NCBI GenBank assembly: GCA_902834555.1
Contig: CADFJN010000001.1
Location: 130,068 to 194,067, forward strand
Direction: 5' to 3'
Origin: Atopobiaceae bacterium
GTDB lineage: Bacteria; Actinomycetota; Coriobacteriia; Coriobacteriales; Atopobiaceae
Length of the DNA: 64,000 nucleotides
Shown in pieces: positions 1 through 8,271 of the stretch. Every line of letters begins with the position of its first letter. Position 1 is the first letter of the stretch. Both the position numbers and the translations under genes were made by a program. Under the pieces are notes generated by a model, which saw nothing but the letters and a program-made list of their open reading frames with translations, was not told where the DNA came from and made no database searches.

Positions 1-1
1 G

Positions 2-154
2 CCTGGGCCGGCGGCAAGGCGCGCGGCCGAGAAGATCGATCCAGTTGACCAGCCCTTCATTCGCGCCGAGAACGAGGACGACGACGGCTACGACCCCTAC
101 TCAGACCGCCAGCCCCACCCCGAGCCGCTCTTCGAGCGCGACCCGTGGGACTAG
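2..154 (+). CDS. C-terminal end of an unidentified protein (partial)
   Basis: An open frame enters from the left edge and ends at TAG 152-154. About 50 residues are visible. They form an acidic, proline-rich tail that ends FERDPWD, with a run of Asp and Glu in the middle, so it looks like a disordered C-terminus. No domain can be recognised in this fragment. Codon use is GC-rich at third positions like the neighbours, which is why I read it as real coding sequence. The start and most of the gene lie outside the window. Confidence 0.5.
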   Translation, partial: PGPAARRAAEKIDPVDQPFIRAENEDDDGYDPYSDRQPHPEPLFERDPWD

Positions 155-187
155 CTGCGCGTTGCGCTGAGCGCGGGGGAGTACTGG

Positions 188-769
188 CTAGCTCGTTGCG
201 CCCCAGTTGACCTGCATGTACTGCCAGACAAAGAACACGATAACGGCGAGAATCACAATCACGGCGATAAGCGCAATCACCGAGCGGATGCGCATCTTGC
301 GCTCGCGTGAGGCAAAGATATCGCGGCGACCTTTGGGAATCTCCAGGTACTGGCCGTAATGGAGGTCTCGGCGAAGCTGCGGCATCTCCGAGCGCGACTT
401 GCGGTAGGAGCGCCCGGAGAGCACCGAACCCCTGTTAGCGTAGTCAGAGTCGTGCGTAAAGCCCTCGAATCCGTCGCTGCTTGCCTGGTTGTCGAAGTCG
501 TTGATAGGGGCGACGGTCTTGTGCGGTGTGCGCGCACGCGTGTAGCGCTGCGGCCTTGGGGCGGCCTCGCGCACTTCGGGCGCAGGGGTTTCGTCAAAGC
601 CTGCAGCGGGGGAGTTCTCGCCAGAATAGTCGGCCATGACCGTCTCATCGAGCGATGCCGGGCGCTGATTCTGCGCGTTGTCCGGCGTAGAGAAGTGCGA
701 TCCCTCGTGCGTCGCCTGCGGACGAGAAGAAACGTTGCCTGGGTTGTCCAGGTCGTCGTAGTTGTTCAT
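188..769 (-). CDS. Small membrane protein with a C-terminal anchor
   Basis: The 193-residue product has a long hydrophilic, low-complexity N-terminal part (residues 1-155, rich in Asn, Asp, Ser and Arg). One strongly hydrophobic helix follows (about 163-186, rich in Ile and Val), then a short outer tail. This is the layout of a tail-anchored or single-pass protein with a cytoplasmic disordered region. I do not recognise the family. It is divergent from the hsp20 gene, with about 240 bases between them. The start ATG at 769 follows a purine-rich stretch on the minus strand. Confidence 0.6.
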   Translation of the reverse strand: MNNYDDLDNPGNVSSRPQATHEGSHFSTPDNAQNQRPASLDETVMADYSGENSPAAGFDETPAPEVREAAPRPQRYTRARTPHKTVAPINDFDNQASSDGFEGFTHDSDYANRGSVLSGRSYRKSRSEMPQLRRDLHYGQYLEIPKGRRDIFASRERKMRIRSVIALIAVIVILAVIVFFVWQYMQVNWGATS

Positions 770-833
770 GTGTTCGTGCCTCCGGTTGCGGTCTGCACGG
801 CAATACCAACATCATAGAGCACGTAAGGTTTGC

Positions 834-866
834 TCACCAACCGTGGTTCGCTCATTGTGTTGGTGA
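834..866. promoter_or_regulatory. Inverted repeat between the divergent small membrane protein and hsp20 genes
   Basis: TCACCAAC at 834-841 and GTTGGTGA at 859-866 form a perfect 8-bp inverted repeat with a 17-base gap. It lies in the intergenic region shared by two divergent genes, where an operator would be expected. It is neither a CIRCE nor a HAIR heat-shock element. Its function is not known; it may be a regulator-binding site. Confidence 0.35.
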
Positions 867-990
867 CGTGCGCGGGAACAAAATCTAAGTCGTAGACACT
901 AAGAAAATCTTTCTTTGTTCGTTTAATAAATCGAATGTCGGGAACATATATCAGCGAACACCAAGGGCACCGCAAAGAGGCGCCCGCACG

Positions 991-1004
991 TCTCAAGGAG
1001 TTGA
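991..1004 (+). promoter_or_regulatory. Ribosome-binding site inside a small hairpin, upstream of hsp20
   Basis: CTCAA-GGAG-TTGAG is a perfect 5-bp stem whose 4-base loop is the core of the Shine-Dalgarno sequence (AAGGAG, about 9 bases before ATG 1010). Such a hairpin could lower initiation at normal temperature and open on heating, as RNA thermometers of small heat-shock genes do. The stem is short, so this is only suggestive. Confidence 0.3.
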
Positions 1005-1009
1005 GCATC

Positions 1010-1435
1010 ATGGCAAGCATGATTCCGTATGACAGGTACGCAAGGGCACTCTCTAGCTGGCCGTTTGGTTCGTTCGATGACTTCTTCGCCCCACTGGCAG
1101 CCAGTGATGGCGACCTCGCCTTCAAGATGAACGTCGAGGACGCGGGCGACAAGTACGTGGTCACCGCCGAGCTCCCCGGCGTCAAGAAGGAGGACGTGGA
1201 CGTCGAACTAAACGAGGGCAGGCTCTCTATTTCGGTGGACAAGAAGGAGTCCGACGAGGAGAAGGGCAAGAACTACCTCCACAAGGAGACCAGCGAGTGG
1301 AGTGCTACGCGTGGCGTGTATCTGAAGGATGCTGCGACCGTGGGCATCACGGGCAAGCTTGAGGGCGGCGTTCTTACCGTGAACGTCCCCAAGCAGTCCG
1401 AGAAGGCCAACGTCACCAAGGTCTCCATCGACTAG
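1010..1435 (+). CDS. hsp20: Small heat-shock protein, Hsp20/alpha-crystallin family
   Basis: The 141-residue product is an ATP-independent holdase that binds unfolding proteins in the cytoplasm. The alpha-crystallin domain fills residues about 40-135. It includes the ELPGVKKEDVDVEL strand region and the family's closing G-V-L motif in LEGGVLTVNV. I chose ATG 1010, preceded by AAGGAG, over an upstream in-frame start at 935 because the extra 25 residues look non-coding. The length is normal for the family. It is a single-gene unit that ends at a strong terminator. Confidence 0.9.
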   Translation: MASMIPYDRYARALSSWPFGSFDDFFAPLAASDGDLAFKMNVEDAGDKYVVTAELPGVKKEDVDVELNEGRLSISVDKKESDEEKGKNYLHKETSEWSATRGVYLKDAATVGITGKLEGGVLTVNVPKQSEKANVTKVSID

Positions 1436-1466
1436 CTGCGTAGGCTTTGCCTCTTGTAGCGCAACG

Positions 1467-1494
1467 GCGCCTCGGTTTCGGCCGGGGCGCTTTT
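1467..1494 (+). terminator. Rho-independent terminator after hsp20
   Basis: GCGCCTCGG at 1467-1475 pairs with CCGGGGCGC at 1482-1490 (9 bp, one G-T pair), followed directly by TTTT. It lies 31 bases after the hsp20 stop codon. Confidence 0.8.
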
Positions 1495-1541
1495 GTGTTG
1501 CGAGGCCCCGGTTCCGCTCCCTCCATTTTCCGCCCCCCATT

Positions 1542-1616
1542 CTTTAGCGGTTTCTGAGAAACAGGCGCTGCATTTGCCCAGTTGGCAAGCGGCGCGATTC
1601 TCAGATTCCGATAAAG
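1542..1616. repeat. Intergenic palindromic element (type D) with a core shared with family A
   Basis: Ends at 1542-1560 and 1598-1616 are inverted copies (16 of 19 positions match). The interior holds GCCCAGTTGGCAAGCG (1576-1591), which differs by one base from the interior of the family A element at 9543-9639. It sits between the convergent hsp20 and ABC permease genes. It may act as a bidirectional transcription stop, or it may be a relic of a small mobile palindrome. Confidence 0.5.
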
Positions 1617-1664
1617 AAGGGGACCAGAGGGGGACGGAGCGACCAGAGGCGCCGGGGGAAGGGG

Positions 1665-4505
1665 TCAGATCGCGTCGGCGCGGAGGGCCTCCACGATGTT
1701 CAGCGCGTGGCTGCGGCGCAGCGCGTAGGCAACGGAGAGCCCCAGCACCGCTACCACGCCCGCAACTGCCCCGGCCACGTAGCCCCAGGGCAGCTCGAAC
1801 GAGAGGTTCACGCTGGAACTCAGCGCAGTCCAGAAGAGCCAGACCACGCCCACCGAGAAGACCAGGCCAAACCCCAGCCCGCGCAGAGCGTAACTCGCGC
1901 ATTCGGCAACCAGCATGCGGCGGAACCCCTTGGGCCCCATCCCCACGCTCTGAAGCACGGCAAACTCGCGCGTGCGTAGGATGATGCTCGTGGAAAGCGT
2001 GTTGAACACGTTCGCCACGGCGATGAGCAGGCACACCATCGAGAAGATCATCACAAGGAGCTTGAAGAGCCCAATAATGGCGTCGGTCGATTCCTTATCG
2101 GCCACGTTGTTGTTTACGTATGCCGTGGCGCTGCCGCTTATCGTCGCGTTGGCGGCCTCCTCAAGGGCGTTGCCCGTATCGAAGGGGTCGGCGCCCTCGT
2201 CAAGCGAGAAGGGCACCACGACGCTTGTCGCGGAGAAGAGATTGGGGTGCGCCTCGAGTGCCGAGCGCGGCATCACCATCGCGAGCGTCGAGGAAGACGT
2301 AAGGCCCGTGTCGGCAAGCTGCGCTGGCAGCGAGTCGAGCGTGCCCACAAAGGAGATGCTGCCAGAGTCCTCGGCTGCGTCCTCGAGGTTGGTCTGGCGC
2401 TGCGTCCCGCCCGTTCCGTTGCCCGTGCTCTCCCACGTCTGGACCAGGGCACCGCCGCCCGAGTCAAGGAGCAGGGTCGACTGCAGGTCGCGCAGCTCGT
2501 AGACCGTGGCGCTGGTGGGCGAGCCGAACGGGGCCACCGTTCTCACGCTGCTCGATTCCATCCACGCCAGTACGTTGAGAGCAAGTGCCGGCATGCTCGT
2601 GCCGTCCGCTGCCGTGGTGCTTTCGCCGGCTTTCTTGCAGAGTGCGGTCCAGGTGTCATCATCCACAAACGAGACGAGCATGGGGCCTGCGTACGAACCG
2701 TCTGCACCGGCGCTCTCGTTGTCGCCGTTGTAGTCTGCGAGATACGTGCGGCCTTCGGCCGAGATGCTGCCCGCGGGAAGGGTTGCCTCGAGGGCGCCGC
2801 TCACGATGGGCGTGCTGGGCGTGAGGCCATCTACCTGGCCGGATATGCCCTGTACGTCTCGCACAAGGCCTAGGGTTGCCTTGGACACGGTGCCTTGGTC
2901 GGCCTCTTGGCTGTTGTAGACGGTAAGTGAGATGTCGGAGCGGTTTGTGGCGCCAAGGTCGTTGCCAATGTCCATGGCTCGTCCCATGTAGAGCGAGATG
3001 GTCCCGGAGAGCACGATGAGCACGACCGAGAGAGCAAGCGACACCACGACGGTACGGCCACGCGAGCTGGAGCGCGAGAGATTCCTGCTCGCCAGGAGGC
3101 CGGGCAGTCCCGCGATGCGCTCGAGCAGCGGCTTTCTGGGCGCAATGCCGGTGGCCTGGGCCTTCTCGATTGCGTGCTCTGCCCGCTTGGAGAGCCGCAC
3201 GTCCTGCTGCTGGCGAATGGCGTCGATTGCCGAGACCCTGCTCGCGCGCCACGCGGGTGCCCAGGCGCTGGCGAGAAGCACGAGGAAGGACGTCACCGCC
3301 ATGCCCGCCACCACGGCGGGGCTTATCACCAGGGGTATCCCCTGCGCGGTCCCCGAGAGCGAGCTTCTCAGCAGTGCGTCAAACGCCCGCGCTGAGCTGC
3401 TGAGCATTGCTGCAACTCCGGCCAGTCCTGCCGCAAGCCCCACCGGTATGCCCACGAGGCCAATTGCCACGGCCTCCATGAGCACCGTTCTTCTCAGCTG
3501 GCGCTTTGACGCTCCCAGCGAGGAGAGCAGGCCAAACTGGCGCGTGCGCTCGGCAACCGAAATCGAGAAGGAGTTGCCGATCATTCCAATGGCGGCTACC
3601 ACAATGACCCCGCCAACCACGGCGACCATCCCGCGCAACGACGTGGTGCTTTCGTCGCTGGCCATGCCCTGGAACGCGAGCAGGCGCCTATGGAGGTAGT
3701 AGTCCTCCTCGCCAAAGATGGGCGCCGCCCAGCCCTTGATGGCGTCACGCGTGGAGAGGTCGTTCGTGTCCGTCCACACGCGCGTGTAGATGGGGATTGA
3801 GAAGTCGTTGGGAGAGACGATCGCGGTGGTGCCCGCCTCCTCGAAGGCGGTGAAGTCGTTTCTCTCAAAGTGCTGCAGCACGTAGAAGCCCACCACGGTG
3901 TAGCTTCGCGTGGCAGCGGGCGCGCTGAGCTGGCCGTTCTCGTCGAGCGTGGCTCCCAGGGGCAGCGTGATGGTGGATCCCAGATCGATGGGGCCGTCGC
4001 TGGTGGCGCTGGCGCCCGAGCCGTCGTCCGTGAGCGTGACGCCAGAGAACGTGACGGGCAGCATGACCTCGCTTGCGGCCTCTGGCTCGCGGCCGGAGCG
4101 CACGGTGGGCATCACGGTGAGGCCGCGCGCTCGGCTCTCGCTGCCGCGGAGTACCTGAGGCGCGGTCTGGATGGCGAGCAGCGTGGTGCTCAGGTTGGCG
4201 TCGCTCGCATACGAGGCAAAGCCCGCCACCTGGGAATCCATGGCGGCGGTCACGTTTGTGTCCGTCGCCAGCCGGCCAAGGGCCGAGTCTGCCTCGGCCG
4301 GCTGGAGATCGTCGTAGACCTGCCAGGACCCCTCGGTCTCTATGGTGCGGCCGAGAAGTGCCGCGGCAATGCTCGTGGCGGTGGCCACCACGCCCGTGAG
4401 CAGGGCGGTCGAGAGGATCACGCCAACCACGGTGACCACGGTGCGCGTGCGGTTCTTGCGGAGCGACCGCAGGGTGTAGCTCGTGAAGACCCCCACGTGG
4501 CTCAC
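1665..4505 (-). CDS. ABC transporter permease, FtsX/MacB-like, with two large outer loops
   Basis: The 946-residue membrane protein contains two FtsX-type modules. Each has one helix, a long extracytoplasmic stretch (roughly residues 45-275 and 505-790), and then three helices (near 280-430 and 795-930). This fits exporters of lipids, peptides or antimicrobials, not importers. It starts with GTG at 4505 and overlaps the ATPase stop by four bases (GTGA), so the two are translationally coupled. The two-component genes lie upstream on the same strand, which suggests envelope-stress or antimicrobial-peptide control. The substrate cannot be read from sequence. Confidence 0.85.
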   Translation of the reverse strand: MSHVGVFTSYTLRSLRKNRTRTVVTVVGVILSTALLTGVVATATSIAAALLGRTIETEGSWQVYDDLQPAEADSALGRLATDTNVTAAMDSQVAGFASYASDANLSTTLLAIQTAPQVLRGSESRARGLTVMPTVRSGREPEAASEVMLPVTFSGVTLTDDGSGASATSDGPIDLGSTITLPLGATLDENGQLSAPAATRSYTVVGFYVLQHFERNDFTAFEEAGTTAIVSPNDFSIPIYTRVWTDTNDLSTRDAIKGWAAPIFGEEDYYLHRRLLAFQGMASDESTTSLRGMVAVVGGVIVVAAIGMIGNSFSISVAERTRQFGLLSSLGASKRQLRRTVLMEAVAIGLVGIPVGLAAGLAGVAAMLSSSARAFDALLRSSLSGTAQGIPLVISPAVVAGMAVTSFLVLLASAWAPAWRASRVSAIDAIRQQQDVRLSKRAEHAIEKAQATGIAPRKPLLERIAGLPGLLASRNLSRSSSRGRTVVVSLALSVVLIVLSGTISLYMGRAMDIGNDLGATNRSDISLTVYNSQEADQGTVSKATLGLVRDVQGISGQVDGLTPSTPIVSGALEATLPAGSISAEGRTYLADYNGDNESAGADGSYAGPMLVSFVDDDTWTALCKKAGESTTAADGTSMPALALNVLAWMESSSVRTVAPFGSPTSATVYELRDLQSTLLLDSGGGALVQTWESTGNGTGGTQRQTNLEDAAEDSGSISFVGTLDSLPAQLADTGLTSSSTLAMVMPRSALEAHPNLFSATSVVVPFSLDEGADPFDTGNALEEAANATISGSATAYVNNNVADKESTDAIIGLFKLLVMIFSMVCLLIAVANVFNTLSTSIILRTREFAVLQSVGMGPKGFRRMLVAECASYALRGLGFGLVFSVGVVWLFWTALSSSVNLSFELPWGYVAGAVAGVVAVLGLSVAYALRRSHALNIVEALRADAI

Positions 4506-5182
4506 CCCCTGCGCTCGTCGGAGACCACGCGCCCATCCTCGATGGCGATCACGCGCGGTGCCATGAGGGCCACGTCCTCGTCGTGCGTGATCACCACGAG
4601 GGTCTGCCGCAGGTCGCGGTTGGACGAGCGCAAAAGCCGCATGATCTCGACCGAGTTCTTGGAGTCCAGGTTGCCGGTTGGCTCGTCCGCAAGCACGATG
4701 GCCGGCGAGTTCATGAGCGCCCGGCCAATGGCCACACGCTGCTGCTGGCCGCCCGAGAGCTGGTTGGGCAGGTGGTGCTCAAAGCCCTTGAGGCCAAGGG
4801 ACGAGACGAGTGCGTGCAGGCGCTGCTCGTTCACCTTGCGGCCGTCCATGCGCACCGGAAGCGTGATGTTCTCCTCAACATCCAGCACGGGGATGAGGTT
4901 GTAGAACTGGTACACCAGCCCCACCTCGCGGCGGCGAAAGACAGCGAGCTGCTCGTCCGTTCGCTTGTAGACGTCCTCGCCGTTCATGCGCACCGTGCCG
5001 GAGGTGGGCCGGTCCACGCCGCCCATGAGGTGCATGAGCGTGGACTTGCCCGAGCCGGACGAGCCCACGATGGCCACGAACTCGCCCGCCTCGATGGTCA
5101 GGCTCACGTCGTCGAGTGCCCGCACGGCGGCGGGCCCCGTCCCGTAGACCTTTGTGAGGTGCTCGATGCTCAAGATATCCAT
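4502..5182 (-). CDS. ABC transporter ATPase, LolD/MacB type
   Basis: The 226-residue nucleotide-binding subunit powers the permease encoded next to it. Walker A is GSSGSGKS (residues 40-47), the ABC signature is LSGGQQQRVAIGRAL, and Walker B is IVLADEPTGNLD. The sequence TGNLDS after Walker B is typical of the MacB/LolD/BceA group. It belongs to a leftward unit with the regulator genes; 76 bases separate it from the histidine kinase gene, so it may also have its own promoter. Confidence 0.92.
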   Translation of the reverse strand: MDILSIEHLTKVYGTGPAAVRALDDVSLTIEAGEFVAIVGSSGSGKSTLMHLMGGVDRPTSGTVRMNGEDVYKRTDEQLAVFRRREVGLVYQFYNLIPVLDVEENITLPVRMDGRKVNEQRLHALVSSLGLKGFEHHLPNQLSGGQQQRVAIGRALMNSPAIVLADEPTGNLDSKNSVEIMRLLRSSNRDLRQTLVVITHDEDVALMAPRVIAIEDGRVVSDERRG

Positions 5183-5258
5183 GGCACTCCCCTCGATTGC
5201 CTGTGGTTGTGCCTCAATGGTGAGCCTGGGCCACCACGCGGCCGTGACGGGCGCGTGA

Positions 5259-6290
5259 CTAAACCGTCACCTTGGGAAAGACCAGGTCAAAGCGGGCTCC
5301 GCCGGTGGAGCTTGCGTTGGATGCCGTGATCTGGGCGCCCTGGGCCACAAGCAGCGCGCGAGAGAGCGAGAGGCCAATGCCCACGCCGCTGGGGTTGCAC
5401 GCGTCCTCGTCGCAGCGGGCGGGGTTGCTCGCGCCGTGGTAGAAGCGCTCGAAGACGTGGGGCAAGTCCTTCTCGGCAATGCCTGGCCCGGTGTCCTCCA
5501 CGCGGATGCGGCAGGCCACGGCATCCTCATGGGCCGTGATGCTTACGGTGCCGCCGGCGGGCGTGTGCTCCACGCAGTTCTTGAGCACGTTGGTCAGGGC
5601 CTCGCGGGTCCAGGCAGCGTCGCCCATGAAGGAGCAGTCCGGCTCCACCTGTGCCCGGAAGGTCACGCCGGCAAGGTCTGCGGTCACGGCCAGCGGCTCT
5701 TGCGCGGCCATGACCAGCGAAGATACGTCCACGCGATGGCGCTCCAGTCGCACCACGCCGGCGTCCAGGCGCGCGAGCTTGAGCAGGGACGAGACGAGCC
5801 ACTGTAGCTGCTCCAGCATTCGGCCACAGTCGCGCACGCGCTGGGCGTCCTCGGGAGTGGCCGCCGACTTGCGCATGAGCTCCAGCTCGATACCAAGCGA
5901 CGTGAGCGGGGTACGCAGCTGGTGCGAGATATCGGCCAGGGCGTCGGCAAGCGCGTGCTTCTCGGCCTCGAGCTCCTCGTTTGCTACCACGAGCTGCGTC
6001 ACGGTCTTGTCGAGCTGACTGGCGAGAATGGCAAGCTCGCCCTCGCCCATGCCCTTGAAGCTTACGTCGCGCTCGCCGGAGAGCGCGCGGTCCAGGCGCT
6101 CGGAGAGCTGGGCGATGCGGCGGTAGCGCAGGGAGGTTGTGGTTGCGTAGAGCGCCAGCAGGGCGGCGCCGCACGCGAGGACCCACGCCGCCGCGGCTGG
6201 GCCCGCTTGCAGCCAGGCGCCCGCACAGCAGGCTGCGGTCGCGGCTGCGCCAATGCCGAGAAGCGCGATGAACCGGGGGTCGCGTGGCAT
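5259..6290 (-). CDS. Sensor histidine kinase
   Basis: The 343-residue product has two adjacent membrane helices in the first 55 residues with almost no outer loop, as in intramembrane-sensing kinases that often sit beside ABC exporters. A HAMP-like linker follows. The HisKA box is DISHQLRTPLTSL with the phosphorylated His at 123. The ATPase domain has an N box (LTNVLKNCVEHT), a G1 box (EDTGPGI) and a G2 box (GVGIGLSLS). It starts four bases after the response regulator ends. It probably senses transporter activity or cell-envelope stress; the signal is inferred from context only. Confidence 0.9.
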   Translation of the reverse strand: MPRDPRFIALLGIGAAATAACCAGAWLQAGPAAAAWVLACGAALLALYATTTSLRYRRIAQLSERLDRALSGERDVSFKGMGEGELAILASQLDKTVTQLVVANEELEAEKHALADALADISHQLRTPLTSLGIELELMRKSAATPEDAQRVRDCGRMLEQLQWLVSSLLKLARLDAGVVRLERHRVDVSSLVMAAQEPLAVTADLAGVTFRAQVEPDCSFMGDAAWTREALTNVLKNCVEHTPAGGTVSITAHEDAVACRIRVEDTGPGIAEKDLPHVFERFYHGASNPARCDEDACNPSGVGIGLSLSRALLVAQGAQITASNASSTGGARFDLVFPKVTV

Positions 6291-6294
6291 GGCG

Positions 6295-6972
6295 CTACTC
6301 CGCTGCGCGGTAGCCCATGCCGCGAACGGTGCGGATGAGCTGCGGATTTGCGGGATCGTCCTCGATCTTGTCGCGCAGGCGCCGAATGTAGACCGAGAGG
6401 GTGTTCTCCTCCACGTAGGCGCCGGAGTCCTCCCAGAGCGCCTCGCGCATCATGTCGCGCGTCACGATGCCGCCCGCCTTGCTCGCAAAGAGCAGCAGCA
6501 GGCGGTACTCGACGGCCGAGAGGTCAAGCTCGCGTCCGTCTTTTGTCGCGCGGGCGCGGGCGGGGTCCACGGTGACGCTTCCCAGGTGCAGCAGGTGCTG
6601 CGTGGGCTGCGAGCGCCGCAGCACGGTGCGGATGCGTGCGAGCAGCTCGCGCGGGCGGAAGGGCTTGGCAATGTAGTCGTCGGCGCCCATCGAGAGCCCC
6701 GCGACGGTGTTGAACTCGTCGTCCGATGCGGTGAGAAAGACCACGGGCAGGTGCGGGCGGGCCTCCTTGAGCGCGCCGCACACGGCAAAGCCGTTGCCCT
6801 GCTCCAGCGTGACGTCGAGAAGCACGAGGTCAAAGGGCTTCTCGGCACGCGTTCCCAGGGCGATGGCTCCGTCCTGGCTGGGGGTTGCCTCGACGTCGTA
6901 GCCCTCGGAGCGCAGAAGCTCCGTGAGCGTGCGGACTATGTCCGCGTTGTCCTCGACGAGCAGTATGCGCAT
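6295..6972 (-). CDS. Response regulator, OmpR/PhoB family
   Basis: The 225-residue DNA-binding regulator has a receiver domain at residues 1-115, with the acidic pocket at E7/D8, phospho-acceptor Asp53 (LVLLDV) and conserved Lys in IAKPF. A winged-helix domain (about 128-222) ends with the typical RDKIEDDP...IRTVRGMGYR pattern. It is the first gene of the leftward regulator-kinase-ABC module and probably controls the module's own transporter genes. Confidence 0.92.
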   Translation of the reverse strand: MRILLVEDNADIVRTLTELLRSEGYDVEATPSQDGAIALGTRAEKPFDLVLLDVTLEQGNGFAVCGALKEARPHLPVVFLTASDDEFNTVAGLSMGADDYIAKPFRPRELLARIRTVLRRSQPTQHLLHLGSVTVDPARARATKDGRELDLSAVEYRLLLLFASKAGGIVTRDMMREALWEDSGAYVEENTLSVYIRRLRDKIEDDPANPQLIRTVRGMGYRAAE

Positions 6973-7085
6973 GGCGCCTCCCCGGTCGTGCGGTGGTTGG
7001 CGGTTGTGCGATCACGCGGTCGCGGCTCTCGCGCGGCGCGGTCCCGGCGGTCGCGACTCCTGTGCGGCACGTTACCACACCACAC

Positions 7086-7913
7086 TTACCACACCGAGAG
7101 CGGCGCGTCCTGGGCAGAGACGCAGACGGTCAGGTGGCCGTCGGGCGTGCGCGCCTCCGTGAACGTCTCGTTGGTGGCCTCGGCGCCCACGGCGGCGGCC
7201 AGCGTGCGCACCGCAACGCTGGGTCGGTTATTCTCGTGCGAGAGGTGCATACCCACGATGACCTCGGTCTCGTTGGTCACAAGGTCCTGCAGCGCGTCGG
7301 CTGCCTGGGCGTTAGAGAGATGCCCATGGCGGCCATGGATGCGCTGCTTGAGGTAGCCGGGGTAGAGGGGCCCGTGGCGAGCATGCGCTCGTCGTGGTTG
7401 GACTCGAGCGCGAGCACGCGGCAGCCGGTGAGCGCCTGGCCAGCCTCGTCGGTAAGCACGCCCGTGTCGGTGCAGTAGCCCAAGGCGTCCGTAAGCTCGC
7501 CGTTCTCGTCCGTGGTCGCGAAGCGAAAGTCCACCGGGTCCGCCACGTCGTGGCTGGTGGGGAAGACGGTCACGTGCATGCCGCACAGCTCGAGCGCGTC
7601 CGTGTGATTGATGACCTCAAACGGGAGCTGCGAGAGGCGCTCGCGCGCGGCGATGGTACCGGCCGTCGCGAAGAGCGGGCCGTCAAAGTGGTTGGCAAAG
7701 ACCGGCAGGCCAGAGACGTGATCGGTGTGCTCGTGGGTGAGAAGGACCGCGCGGACGTCGCCCATGTCGACGCCCAGCTCGCTGGCGCGCGCCAAAAGCG
7801 TGCGGCGGGCGATACCGTCGTCGATGAGCACGCTGCCCGTGGGGCCTTCGACCACGGCAGCGTTGCCCTTCGAGCCCGATGCCAGGACGTGCAGGTGGAT
7901 CTGTGGGGTCATG
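7086..7913 (-). pseudogene. walJ: WalJ/YycJ-type metallo-beta-lactamase-fold hydrolase, frameshifted
   Basis: From ATG 7913 (GAGAGGA upstream) the frame encodes the N-terminal two-thirds of a WalJ-like protein. This part includes the metal-binding LTHEHTDHVSG and ends ...LESNHDERMLATGP. The family's continuation (YPGYLKQRIHGRHGHLSN) is found only in another frame, so reading must shift near 7360-7372, in a run of C residues. In other bacteria WalJ helps couple cell-wall work to division. The lesion is either real or a one-base sequencing error in the C run. All expected motifs are otherwise present, so an error is quite possible. Confidence 0.75.
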
Positions 7914-8036
7914 CGGCGGTTCCTCTCAGTGGTTGGGTAGTGCGTTTTGCGCGCCGCGGTGTTGCGCGGTGGCGTTGCGCAGCGGACAGCGTAGCAGCAC
8001 CGCGCCAGCCCGTCAGTGCCCCTCGTCCAAGGCCCG

Positions 8037-8134
8037 AAAAGTGAACACGAATTCAATGTCGACTGGCATGGCTTAGCAAAATCCCTGTTGCCGAGAAGCG
8101 CAAGAGAGCCGCGATTGAAAACGTGTTCACTTTT
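8037..8134. repeat. Family A palindromic element, copy A1
   Basis: The 98-bp intergenic element is bounded by 21-bp inverted ends (19 of 21 match). The left end starts AAAAGTGAACACG and closes in TTCAAT; the right end is its inverse. It lies just downstream (3') of the possible nuclease gene at 8272-9450. Three further copies are at 9543, 9926 and 27410. I see no clear target-site duplication. Confidence 0.75.
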
Positions 8135-8271
8135 CCGCAGTGGAAGGGGGCCGAGGCTTGGGGCGCGGCTGTCAACCGGGCTTGGGCTGTCAGACTGGGC
8201 TACGGTCCAGCGGCCCAGATGGCCGCGCGGCCGCGACGGCTGCGGTCTGCCGGTTTTCTCGCGCCCTAGCC

